From positions 1 to 23,899 of the forward strand of contig JALWQP010000052.1 in NCBI GenBank assembly GCA_027083045.1: a DNA stretch of 23,899 nucleotides, read 5' to 3'. Shown here piece by piece: positions 15,211 to 22,213 of the stretch (within the stretch, counting starts at the first letter, position 1; every line of letters begins with the position of its first letter). The notes beneath the pieces are model-generated. The model was not told the origin of the DNA, did not search any database, and worked only from the letters and a program-made list of their open reading frames with translations. The DNA is from Desulfurococcales archaeon (GTDB lineage: Archaea; Thermoproteota; Thermoprotei_A; Sulfolobales; Desulfurococcaceae). A program made the translations under genes and the position numbers.

Positions 15211-16816
15211 TCCTGGTAAAGGCGTCGGTTATTCTCTTCTCTTCATTGGCGCGCCATCTTAGCAGTTTCTCTGACTGATAGTATTCCCTTATCCTCTCGG
15301 GATCTGTTACTCCTAAACCGTAGAGTAGAGGCGCGTAAAGGCCGAGATACTCGATCGAACCCTTTATCTTTCTGAGTTCTTTATACTCTTCAACGCCAAG
15401 CACGTTCATTATTTTTCTCGATGTTATAGGTGATGGTAGCAACGGCTTATCGGTCGCGCTGTCTAGGAGTTTTTCGGAGATAAGCTCGGTCGGACTGATT
15501 ATGGGTTGTACTCCGCGTTTGGTGCTCTCTAGATAATACCATCCAAGCCTGTAGTTGTTGAAGGCCTCGGCAGCCTTTGTTGCTTCTTCATTGTTTTTGA
15601 GTATGTGATAGGCTAAAAGGGAAGCCGCTATGACGCGGTTAAGGTTATCCCTGCTAATAGTGTCGAAGGTATCCATGTCGGTGTGATAGTATTTGCTTGG
15701 CCACTCATTAAACATAGTTGCAGGCACACCGGTTGCTAGCGCCACATCATGATCGCTTCCCATGGTATATGGGTTGATCTCCCACTTATACCTTGGTAAA
15801 CTATTACCTCCAAAGCTTGAAGCCGAGTTAAACACTGTGTATGCCGCTACCCATGCGGCCGCCGCCGGCTTCTCGTTGACAAATAGTGGGGGCGCGACAA
15901 TCGATAGGCTCGAGCCTGTTATCCATTGCTTTGAGCCGATCATGTCGAGGTTTATAACGTATTCAGGCCTAACCTTGTTGAGAATAGGGATCGAGCCCGT
16001 ATATTCTGGTACCCATACAACCGCCCAGTCTTCTTCGTTTTGCTCCGATAGGTATTTGGCAATAGATATGAGAGCAGCACTTCCACTACCATTATCATGA
16101 GCTCCCGGCTTAGGATGACATACATGGGCTATGAAGAGTATTCTAGGGTTCTTGTTGCCGACGTAAAGTATGGGGAGGCCCTTGTCATGCCATTTAACTT
16201 TAACACTCCAGGAGACGGTTACTTCATGGCCTTTAATCAGTTTCTCAAGTATTTTTAGTGCGGCCGAACCTGGTATACCTACTACAGCTGGTCCTTCCGT
16301 GTCTCCAGGCTTTAGGAAGAGGCCTGTGTAGGGTACAGCTTCAGCGTATCTAGACCTCGTATAATACACTATGAGCCTGGAATCCCTGTGTTTCTCGAAT
16401 AAGGATGTTAATAGTCCTGTGCCAAGTATTGCTTCTCCGCCTTCTTTCTCAATACTTAGCTTCGCCTCCCCCTCTCCTCCTGGACTATGGGCTGAAACAA
16501 GGGTTGGGTGTTCATGCATGTCTATTTTGAGTAGTACTTCATCTCCTTCTCTAATCTCAATCCAACCCTCAACGGGATCCCAGGAAGCAGGTGCTTCGAT
16601 AAATCCTAGCTTCTCGCCCTGCTTTACTTTGATCACCTTGGAGCCTATTCCATGGTCTGACAGTATCTCCCTGATGCTGTTCACCGCGTTCCATAATCCT
16701 GTCGAGCCCTGTAATCTATGGTACCATGTAATCTTTTTCAGAGAATCATAGGCTAGCCATGGATCGATCTTGTTTCTGATATTTGATAGCGTGTCGTTTA
16801 TGAACAAATACAACAC
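15188..16816 (-). CDS. M28-like zinc aminopeptidase with PA-like insert (DUF4910-type)
   Basis: 542 residues. The di-zinc peptidase centre is visible as HVCHPKPGAHDNGSGSA (231-247; H234 and the bridging D241), PEY with E271, NLDMIG with D291 and YYHTDMDT with H378, in the order seen in family M28. Residues about 100-210 form a separate beta-rich domain like the protease-associated (PA) domain. The C-terminal 150 residues are helical and may include a wHTH-like module, as in DUF4910/DUF2172 proteins. No signal peptide is seen, so it is probably an intracellular aminopeptidase. A TATA box (minus-strand TTATATTTA, 16849-16841) predicts a transcript start near 16819, so the message is nearly leaderless and the GTG at 16816 or the TTG at 16813 is the start. 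Its 3' end overlaps the UPF0282 gene. Confidence 0.85.
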   Translation of the reverse strand: MLYLFINDTLSNIRNKIDPWLAYDSLKKITWYHRLQGSTGLWNAVNSIREILSDHGIGSKVIKVKQGEKLGFIEAPASWDPVEGWIEIREGDEVLLKIDMHEHPTLVSAHSPGGEGEAKLSIEKEGGEAILGTGLLTSLFEKHRDSRLIVYYTRSRYAEAVPYTGLFLKPGDTEGPAVVGIPGSAALKILEKLIKGHEVTVSWSVKVKWHDKGLPILYVGNKNPRILFIAHVCHPKPGAHDNGSGSAALISIAKYLSEQNEEDWAVVWVPEYTGSIPILNKVRPEYVINLDMIGSKQWITGSSLSIVAPPLFVNEKPAAAAWVAAYTVFNSASSFGGNSLPRYKWEINPYTMGSDHDVALATGVPATMFNEWPSKYYHTDMDTFDTISRDNLNRVIAASLLAYHILKNNEEATKAAEAFNNYRLGWYYLESTKRGVQPIISPTELISEKLLDSATDKPLLPSPITSRKIMNVLGVEEYKELRKIKGSIEYLGLYAPLLYGLGVTDPERIREYYQSEKLLRWRANEEKRITDAFTRIKEELLH

Positions 16817-16856
16817 CCCGATAAGAAGTATTATTTGTAATAAATATAACGTTGTT

Positions 16857-17414
16857 CTAGTCGAGACGTCTTCTGGCCTTTACTATTTCTAAGATCCTCT
16901 TGAAACCACTATACTCACTGGTTTTCATAGCCATGTAGACTAGCGATTCGGATGGCAGGATAATAGCGCCCAGTCTAGCCATATGGGATAATGTATAGCG
17001 GTAATCAGAATCTATCTGCGAAGCCGTAGCATCGGGTGGCACGTAGACCCTGTACCCTTCATCAAGGGCATCCATAACCGATTGGAGTATACAGATATGC
17101 GTCTCAATACCAGTTATGATGAGTTGTTGTTTTTGAAGACCCTCAATGTAAGCTGCTATTTTCTCGTCGCCGAAAATACTGAAGCTCTTCTTCTCAAAGA
17201 ACACGGTGTTATCGGGAATATGTTCCATTATTTCCCGGGCTATATCGCCCAGCTTTACTTGTTTAGTTATGATCACGGGCATTTTCTCCTGTTCAGCAAG
17301 ACTCAACAGCAATATAATGTTTTTAATGATCTCACTACGCCTACCTATCACCTTCAATAGCTTGTCCTGCATATCAACAATTATTAGTGCAGCTTTCCTA
17401 GGATTAAACCTCAC
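16857..17414 (-). CDS. Isochorismatase-like cysteine hydrolase
   Basis: Member of the isochorismatase/nicotinamidase superfamily. From the GTG at 17414 it is 185 residues, beginning MRFNPRKAALIIVDMQDKLL, the usual family N-terminus. The catalytic triad is visible as D14 (VDMQD), K75/K76 (FEKKSFSIF) and C108 (GIETHICIL). The segment ITGIETHICILQSVMDAL is like the YcaC-type branch rather than true PncA. The reading frame stays open to a TTG at 17498 (213 residues), but that would abut the divergent gene, whereas GTG 17414 has GGGTGAT upstream with a short spacer. An inverted repeat overlaps that SD (see the separate entry). The substrate is not evident. Confidence 0.85.
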   Translation of the reverse strand: MRFNPRKAALIIVDMQDKLLKVIGRRSEIIKNIILLLSLAEQEKMPVIITKQVKLGDIAREIMEHIPDNTVFFEKKSFSIFGDEKIAAYIEGLQKQQLIITGIETHICILQSVMDALDEGYRVYVPPDATASQIDSDYRYTLSHMARLGAIILPSESLVYMAMKTSEYSGFKRILEIVKARRRLD

Positions 17415-17498
17415 GTTATCACCCAGATAATACCTGGGTAACAACATTATTATAGGTGCTATAAACCATTCATGCCCCATTATTTTTCGGTGTAGCAA
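17415..17498. promoter_or_regulatory. Compact divergent promoter with shared TATA and SD-overlapping hairpin
   Basis: CTATAAA (17459-17465) reads TTTATAG on the other strand and can serve both divergent genes. On the plus side it predicts a start near 17488, 11 bases before the ATG at 17499, with GGTG in between. On the minus side it predicts a start near 17436. The minus leader then contains the inverted repeat ACCCAG-n7-CTGGGT (17421-17426 with 17434-17439), whose downstream arm overlaps the first bases of the SD for GTG 17414. Confidence 0.45.
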
Positions 17499-17741
17499 AT
17501 GTCGGCGGCAACAATTGATCTTGGCGGCATTGTTGTAGGCATTGATGATATGCTCGAGTATATTGATGAGGAGAGACGTAAATTAGCGCAGAAGTATGGT
17601 GCACGGGATCTCGCCGAGCTGATGTTCCTCATTAACTCGGGCCTTATACCGTTAAGTGATGTCATTTATATCAGGAATAGACTCCATATTCTCGACGAGA
17701 TGGAGAGGGCAGTTCTTGAGGAAAAAATAATGCGAAGATAA
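17499..17741 (+). CDS. Small helical protein of unknown function
   Basis: 80 residues (MSAATIDLGGIVVGIDDMLE to the basic end EEKIMRR). I do not recognise the family. Apart from a short strand-like start it is predicted to be entirely helical and highly charged, with no cysteines, no membrane segment and no obvious metal motif. The ATG at 17499 has GGTG 7 bases upstream and a TATA box about 38 bases upstream. It is divergent from the isochorismatase-like gene and precedes the cupin gene, which appears to have its own promoter. The coding potential is supported by the promoter/SD layout and by normal residue composition. Confidence 0.65.
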   Translation: MSAATIDLGGIVVGIDDMLEYIDEERRKLAQKYGARDLAELMFLINSGLIPLSDVIYIRNRLHILDEMERAVLEEKIMRR

Positions 17742-17827
17742 ATAGTCTCGGTAATGATTACTTCAGTATTCGGTCGAAGACATCATATTTTATCTGTTAC
17801 ATGAATAGTATCATATTGGTGTCACCC

Positions 17828-18226
17828 ATGATTCTCGGAAAAGGTCCTTGTGGAGAAAAAATTGGATATTATGAACTCGTCGAAGAAGAAAAAGTACCTG
17901 ATGATATGGGTACACAAACTTTTGTTAGGTGGCTAATCAAAGAAGATGATGGTGCTAAAGCGTTCGCGATGCGTTTGTTCATGATAAAGCCTGGTGGACA
18001 CATCAATCCTCATCATCATCCCTGGGAACACGAAATATTTGTTCTAGAAGGTGTAGGCGAGATCAGGATAGGTTCAAGAGTATATAGGGTTTCCCAGGGA
18101 TTCTTCATATATGTGCCGCCGAACGTCGAGCACGAGTACTGGAACAAAGGAGATAAAGAACTGAAGTTCCTCTGCATGATACCCCTCAAGCCCACGGTTA
18201 ATTCTGATGAAAAAATAGAGTGTTAG
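17828..18226 (+). CDS. Cupin-fold metal-binding protein
   Basis: Single-domain cupin of 132 residues from the chosen start. Cupin motif 1 is GGHINPHHHPWEHEIFVLEG with ligands H62, H64 and E68. Motif 2 is GFFIYVPPNVEHEYWN with H102. All four metal ligands are present. The open frame begins at ATG 17801, but a TATA box CATATTTTATC at 17784-17794 puts the transcript start near 17814, and GGTG at 17818-17821 lies 6 bases before ATG 17828, so the downstream ATG is preferred. Its stop overlaps the SD of the following dehydrogenase gene. The reaction is unknown; cupins of this size include isomerases, dioxygenases and sugar-binding proteins. Confidence 0.88.
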   Translation: MILGKGPCGEKIGYYELVEEEKVPDDMGTQTFVRWLIKEDDGAKAFAMRLFMIKPGGHINPHHHPWEHEIFVLEGVGEIRIGSRVYRVSQGFFIYVPPNVEHEYWNKGDKELKFLCMIPLKPTVNSDEKIEC

Positions 18227-18237
18227 GTGTCTTTGTT

Positions 18238-19095
18238 TTGAGGATAGGAATAATAGGAATAGGGAGGATGGGCTCAGCTCTCGCCGAGTACTTGGCAGAG
18301 AAGAATATTGAGGTCGTAGTGTACAATCGTACTAGGGCTAAGGCTGAAGAGCTATGTAGGAGGATAGAATGCAGTGTAGTTGACGCGCCCGATAACATGG
18401 AGGATGTTGATGCGATAATAATCTTTGTTTTCGATGATAATTCCTTGCTGGAAATTGTGAGTGGGGAGCATGGCCTACTCCAGCTTAGGAATAAGGATAC
18501 CATAATAATGAACTCGACCACGGTCACACCTACAACTAGTCTGCATGTATACAGCATCCTGAAGAACGCGGGGTTGCATTACGTCGAATCACCCGTATAT
18601 GGAAGCAGAGATCAGGCCAAGACAGGCAAACTAATAACAATACTTGCTGGCGATGAGGATGACTTAGATACTGCTGAGAAAATAGCTTCATTATATAGTC
18701 AAGAAGTGTTTAGGGTAGGCTTAGTCCCTATGGCTTCAGCGATAAAGTTGGCGCTCAACAATATAGGATTAGTGATGCCGGCTCTGATCGGGGAGAGCCT
18801 GGCCATTCTTGAAGCCTATGGGGTTGAGCACGAGAAATTCCTACACATATCGTCTAAGCTATGGTTTGGCGAAGCGGTCAAGAAGTATTACTTGAGAGCC
18901 ATGAATGAGAGACAAGAATCAAAATTCAGTGTAGCTGGAGCTGCTAAGGATTACTCGCTCATCGTTAGGGCTCTTCATGACGCAGGCTATACTGCTGTGG
19001 TATCATCTGGTCTTGCAAACTACTATAAGGCGGCTGCCGAGGAGATGCCAGAGGAAGATTATCCCAAGGCTTTAAGGCTCTTAATAAAGGAGTAA
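18238..19095 (+). CDS. Beta-hydroxyacid dehydrogenase (3-hydroxyisobutyrate dehydrogenase / GLYR-like)
   Basis: NAD(P)-dependent oxidoreductase of the beta-hydroxyacid dehydrogenase family. From TTG 18238 it is 285 residues. The Rossmann motif is GIGRMG (residues 7-12), YNRT (29-32) suggests NADP preference as in glyoxylate/succinic semialdehyde reductases, the substrate loop ESPVYGSRDQAKTG is at about 117-130, and the catalytic lysine is K170 in AIKLALNN. The open frame extends to 18220, overlapping the cupin stop, but TTG 18238 with GGTG at 18226-18229 gives the standard N-terminus. It is coupled to the cupin gene, so the two may act on the same carbonyl or sugar-acid metabolite; that link is inference. 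Confidence 0.9.
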   Translation: MRIGIIGIGRMGSALAEYLAEKNIEVVVYNRTRAKAEELCRRIECSVVDAPDNMEDVDAIIIFVFDDNSLLEIVSGEHGLLQLRNKDTIIMNSTTVTPTTSLHVYSILKNAGLHYVESPVYGSRDQAKTGKLITILAGDEDDLDTAEKIASLYSQEVFRVGLVPMASAIKLALNNIGLVMPALIGESLAILEAYGVEHEKFLHISSKLWFGEAVKKYYLRAMNERQESKFSVAGAAKDYSLIVRALHDAGYTAVVSSGLANYYKAAAEEMPEEDYPKALRLLIKE

Positions 19096-19105
19096 AAATT
19101 TTTAC
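19092..19105. terminator. Symmetric bidirectional terminator formed by GTAAAAATTTTTAC
   Basis: A perfect 14 bp palindrome lies between the convergent dehydrogenase and stress-protein genes. It contains the stop codons of both: TAA at 19093-19095 on plus and TAA at 19104-19102 on minus. Each strand carries a run of five T just after its own stop, the hallmark of archaeal factor-independent termination. Confidence 0.6.
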
Positions 19106-19527
19106 CTAACAATTATAACTGTCACGGGCGCGTTAATAGCTATTGATAATGCTTTGCTTCCTAGATATATTTCTCCGCTTAGTGTTCTTCCCCTCGCGCC
19201 AAGTACTACGAGATCGTAGTTTCCATCAACTATTTCCTCGAGTACTGCCTGTGATGTGCTGGACTCTGCAGGGTTGAACTCCTTGGTCTTATAAGTTATT
19301 TCTACTCCTCTGCCTTTGACGCGGTTCTTGGCTTTCTCTATTGGGTCGACCTCGGGATTGAAACCTGCGGGTTTCACATGGATTACGGTTATTTTTGAAC
19401 CATAGTGTTTGGCAAGGTCTATTGCTAGGTCTAGTGCTTTGAGACTGTTTTCGCTCCCGTCAACGGGGACAAGTATTTTGCGGAACATGAAACTTATCTC
19501 GTACGTGGGTGCTTCTCTATAACTCAT
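19102..19527 (-). CDS. Universal stress protein (UspA family)
   Basis: 141-residue cytoplasmic UspA-fold protein. FRKILVPVDGSENSLKAL opens the alpha/beta fold, and near the C-terminus the ATP-binding motif G-x2-G-x9-G-S is intact (GARGRTLSGEIYLGS), so it is likely an ATP-binding type. A later ATG at 19488 would begin at FRKILVP, but the ATG at 19527 has a strong GGGGGGTG about 6 bases upstream and is preferred. It lies 43 bp after gap in the same direction and may be the last gene of a pgk-gap-usp transcript. Confidence 0.92.
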   Translation of the reverse strand: MSYREAPTYEISFMFRKILVPVDGSENSLKALDLAIDLAKHYGSKITVIHVKPAGFNPEVDPIEKAKNRVKGRGVEITYKTKEFNPAESSTSQAVLEEIVDGNYDLVVLGARGRTLSGEIYLGSKALSIAINAPVTVIIVR

Positions 19528-19570
19528 GTCTTACACCCCCCTCTATATTCTATTACATGACTAAGGGGTA

Positions 19571-20623
19571 TTACGATTTGGGTACAGAGAATATTTCGTG
19601 AAAAACGCCTATTTTCAGAGTTTGATCGGTTATTCTTATCGACTCCTCTGGATCCCTGACTATGCCCGTAACAGCCCTTATAGCATCAATGTTCTCGGGG
19701 ACAACTATAGATTCTTGGTGTACTGCCTGCATCAGTACCACCTCGTTGCCAGAGACATAGATGCTGTCCTCCCATACTATTAGCTCTGGGACATCGTATC
19801 TCTTCCTGCCAAGATCTCGTGCGGCCTCAATTATCTTGGCGGTAGAATCTATGCCTGATAACTCTGCATTCACTAATGCTATTCTTCTCCTAGTAGAGAG
19901 AGCGTTGATTATGTCATCTTTTGTCATCGGGTTCTCTAACTCTATGTTGACTATGTGGAGGTGCATCAATGTTGTTGGAACGATCACTGCTGTTGTGATT
20001 ATATTGAGATCCCTAAGCACAGTCTTAGCATCAATGCCGTGGTGACTCGGTACACTTACTGGGTTCGGCTTGATAGAGTTTATGGGGCCTTTCTTGTCTT
20101 CCTTAGGATCAGCTGCTCTTCTGACTATTGTTGCTATAACTCTTCTTATCTTATTGTAGATGTTAAGGCTACATAATAGCCTTAGTAACCCGGTTGTGTT
20201 GCAGCTCACTACTCTTATGTATTTCTTGTCTAGGCATTCATCGTAGTTGCAGTAGCTATTGAAGCTTGCATCGGCGATATCCGGCTTCTCTCCTCCTTGA
20301 AACAATGCTTTAACACCGTACTTCTCGTACAGTGGCTTATACTTTGCACCGATACCTGCAGGCGTAGCATCAACCACTACATCGGCTTCCCTTAGCATAT
20401 CCTCGATGGTTCCAGCGACTCTGATCCCATTATTCTCGAAGAGCTTGATATGTTCTCTGGATGTGTATATGGGTATTTCCATCCTATATGCTAGTAGAGC
20501 GACATAGTCAGGCCTCGTTTTAGCGATCCCTACGAGCTCCATGTCTGGCTGTAGCATTATTGCTTCTGCAATCCTCTTGCCTATCGTTCCATAGCCGTTA
20601 ACGGCAACTTTGATCTCCTTCAT
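19571..20623 (-). CDS. gap: Archaeal-type glyceraldehyde-3-phosphate dehydrogenase (phosphorylating)
   Basis: Converts glyceraldehyde 3-phosphate to 1,3-bisphosphoglycerate with NAD(P); in hyperthermophilic archaea it works mainly in the gluconeogenic direction. From ATG 20623 it is 350 residues. The Rossmann start is KVAVNGYGTIGKRIAEA, the catalytic cysteine is C141 in VVSCNTTGLLR, and the SHHGIDAK segment follows. The frame opens at GTG 20635, but GGGTGAT lies 7 bases before ATG 20623, so the fifth codon is the better start. A TATA-like CTTTATAG (about 20664-20655, minus) gives gap a promoter of its own in addition to read-through from pgk, 67 bp upstream. Confidence 0.95.
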   Translation of the reverse strand: MKEIKVAVNGYGTIGKRIAEAIMLQPDMELVGIAKTRPDYVALLAYRMEIPIYTSREHIKLFENNGIRVAGTIEDMLREADVVVDATPAGIGAKYKPLYEKYGVKALFQGGEKPDIADASFNSYCNYDECLDKKYIRVVSCNTTGLLRLLCSLNIYNKIRRVIATIVRRAADPKEDKKGPINSIKPNPVSVPSHHGIDAKTVLRDLNIITTAVIVPTTLMHLHIVNIELENPMTKDDIINALSTRRRIALVNAELSGIDSTAKIIEAARDLGRKRYDVPELIVWEDSIYVSGNEVVLMQAVHQESIVVPENIDAIRAVTGIVRDPEESIRITDQTLKIGVFHEIFSVPKS

Positions 20624-20690
20624 AAGCATTATCACCCTCGTGTATTCTTGTCTTTACTATAAAGTTGACTGGGATGAGACGAATCGGTTT

Positions 20691-21932
20691 TTACCATCCG
20701 AGGAACATTGTTGCTGATAATTCTAGCGCTTTTAGAGCTGGCAGGGTCTCGCCAGATAGGAATAGCAATAATGCGTTTCCACCGGTTGAGACATGTACAT
20801 GGTCATTGACATGCTTTGGATCAACCATCGACGCTAGGTGTCCACCACCTATCAGTACGAAGGCGTTGCTATTCACAGCTGCGTCAAGCAGTTCCTTGGT
20901 GCCTTTTCTGAACTTCTCGTCCTCGATGACTCCTGCTGGTCCGCGCATCACAATCACTTTTGCTTCTTTAATGAAGCCCTTGTACATATTGATAGTTGCT
21001 TCGCCGATGTCCTTTATCTTACCCTTGATCCCGGCGACGCTGGCGTTCTCTATGGTGCCATCCTCGTTTACAATTTTGAAGTCTATGGGGGTCTCTATAG
21101 GTGCTCCCATTAGCAGTATGTGTCTTGCCCTCGGTATTAGCGATAATATTCCCTTCTCCTCCAGGAACCTCATGTTCTCTTTACCTATATTCACTCCCTT
21201 AGCGACGAGGAATAACTGCGCTACAAGCCCTGTGGTTAGGATTCTATCGGCTGCCTTATTTATTACCAGGTTCTCAATGACACGCAGTAAGTCTCTGACC
21301 TTGGTGCCCCCCAGTATAAATATCCTCGGGCTCTCCATTGTCTCGAACACGCGTTTCAAAGCCTTGACTTCCTTCTCGAATACTGGCCCTGCAACAGATG
21401 GTAGTACAAGCGGAAACCCCACTATGCTTGGCTGGCTTCTATGTGCCGTGGCGAACGCATCGTTCACGTATGCTTCGAATAGCGGTGCCAGTCTCTTTAC
21501 CATTATTGTCATACTCTGCTTCTCAGGCGTTGCTTCAAGTATTTCCTCGGAAACTAATCTTAGGTTGTCTAGCAACAGTACTTCTCCCTGCTTGAGCTTC
21601 TTGATCTCCTCCCTAGCGGTGGGACCTATTACGTCTGGTACGAACTTGATATTCAATCCTGTATACTCTGATAATAGCTCGGCGTGTTTCTCCAGCGTTC
21701 CGAAGTCTTGTTCCCCCGGTCTCCCCTGGTGAGACGCAACCACTACGGCTGCATTGTATTGCTCTATGAGCATCCTGATTGTTTCGGCATGAACCCTTAT
21801 CCTGCGATCATCTAGTATCTTGCCAGTGTCCGGATCAATGGGCACGTTAATGTCTATTCTTAGAAATATCTTCCTGCCTGTTATATCGAAATCCTTTAGG
21901 GTCGGGATCTTGGGTAATTTTAGACCATTCAT
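20691..21932 (-). CDS. pgk: Phosphoglycerate kinase
   Basis: Interconverts 1,3-bisphosphoglycerate + ADP and 3-phosphoglycerate + ATP in the cytoplasm; its gene partner gap follows directly. From ATG 21932 it is 413 residues, the usual archaeal length. Recognisable sites are RIDINVPIDPDTG (substrate arginine and NxP), ASHQGRPG, LLLDNLR, FILGGTKVRD, RGPAGVIEDE and the nucleotide loop VLIGGGH. The frame opens at 21941, but the complete SD GGAGGTGAT at 21945-21937 points to the ATG at 21932. The promoter is described separately; the leader would be about 60-90 bases. Confidence 0.96.
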   Translation of the reverse strand: MNGLKLPKIPTLKDFDITGRKIFLRIDINVPIDPDTGKILDDRRIRVHAETIRMLIEQYNAAVVVASHQGRPGEQDFGTLEKHAELLSEYTGLNIKFVPDVIGPTAREEIKKLKQGEVLLLDNLRLVSEEILEATPEKQSMTIMVKRLAPLFEAYVNDAFATAHRSQPSIVGFPLVLPSVAGPVFEKEVKALKRVFETMESPRIFILGGTKVRDLLRVIENLVINKAADRILTTGLVAQLFLVAKGVNIGKENMRFLEEKGILSLIPRARHILLMGAPIETPIDFKIVNEDGTIENASVAGIKGKIKDIGEATINMYKGFIKEAKVIVMRGPAGVIEDEKFRKGTKELLDAAVNSNAFVLIGGGHLASMVDPKHVNDHVHVSTGGNALLLFLSGETLPALKALELSATMFLGW

Positions 21933-21945
21933 CCACATCACCTCC

Positions 21946-22054
21946 TTCTTTTGAAATGATTTGAGAAAAACACCTCAACGCCACTTATTCTAAAATCAGG
22001 TACTGAACTTATTAATTTACTTCTTAAAAAATTGAAATAATTATTTAAAAACTT
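21946..22054 (-). promoter_or_regulatory. pgk operon promoter region
   Basis: On the minus strand AAGTTTTTAAATAA (22054-22041) fits BRE plus TATA and predicts a start near 22019. A second AT-rich element (minus TTAATAAG, about 22015-22008) would start near 21988. Both leave an unusually long leader for this genome, 56-87 bases before the ATG. The rest of the spacer up to 22213 holds a direct repeat ACTTTTTCCG (22065-22074 and 22169-22178) and the inverted repeat GTGGG/CCCAC (22094-22098 and 22107-22111), both of unknown role. Confidence 0.45.
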
Positions 22055-22187
22055 ATGATGAGACACTTTTTCCGGTCCAGACAAGTCTTCATAGTGGGAG
22101 AAACACCCCACAAAAGAATACTATTTAACTCTGTATAAGCCTACATTAAATTCTGTTGGTATGCTGAAACTTTTTCCGAAAAGAGGA

Positions 22188-22202
22188 ATAAAAATAAAAA
22201 TG
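22188..22202 (-). terminator. T-tract terminator after the PreA-like gene
   Basis: On the minus strand, 12 bases past the TAA at 22214, the sequence reads CATTTTTATTTTTAT, two consecutive T5 tracts. This matches T-rich archaeal termination sites and separates this gene from the pgk cluster. Confidence 0.5.
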
Positions 22203-22213
22203 TTGAGATGTGG

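Noticed and set aside
20665..21732. 355-codon open frame on the plus strand
   Set aside because: It lies wholly antisense to pgk, which has full motif support. The serine/leucine-rich translation is typical of a shadow frame.
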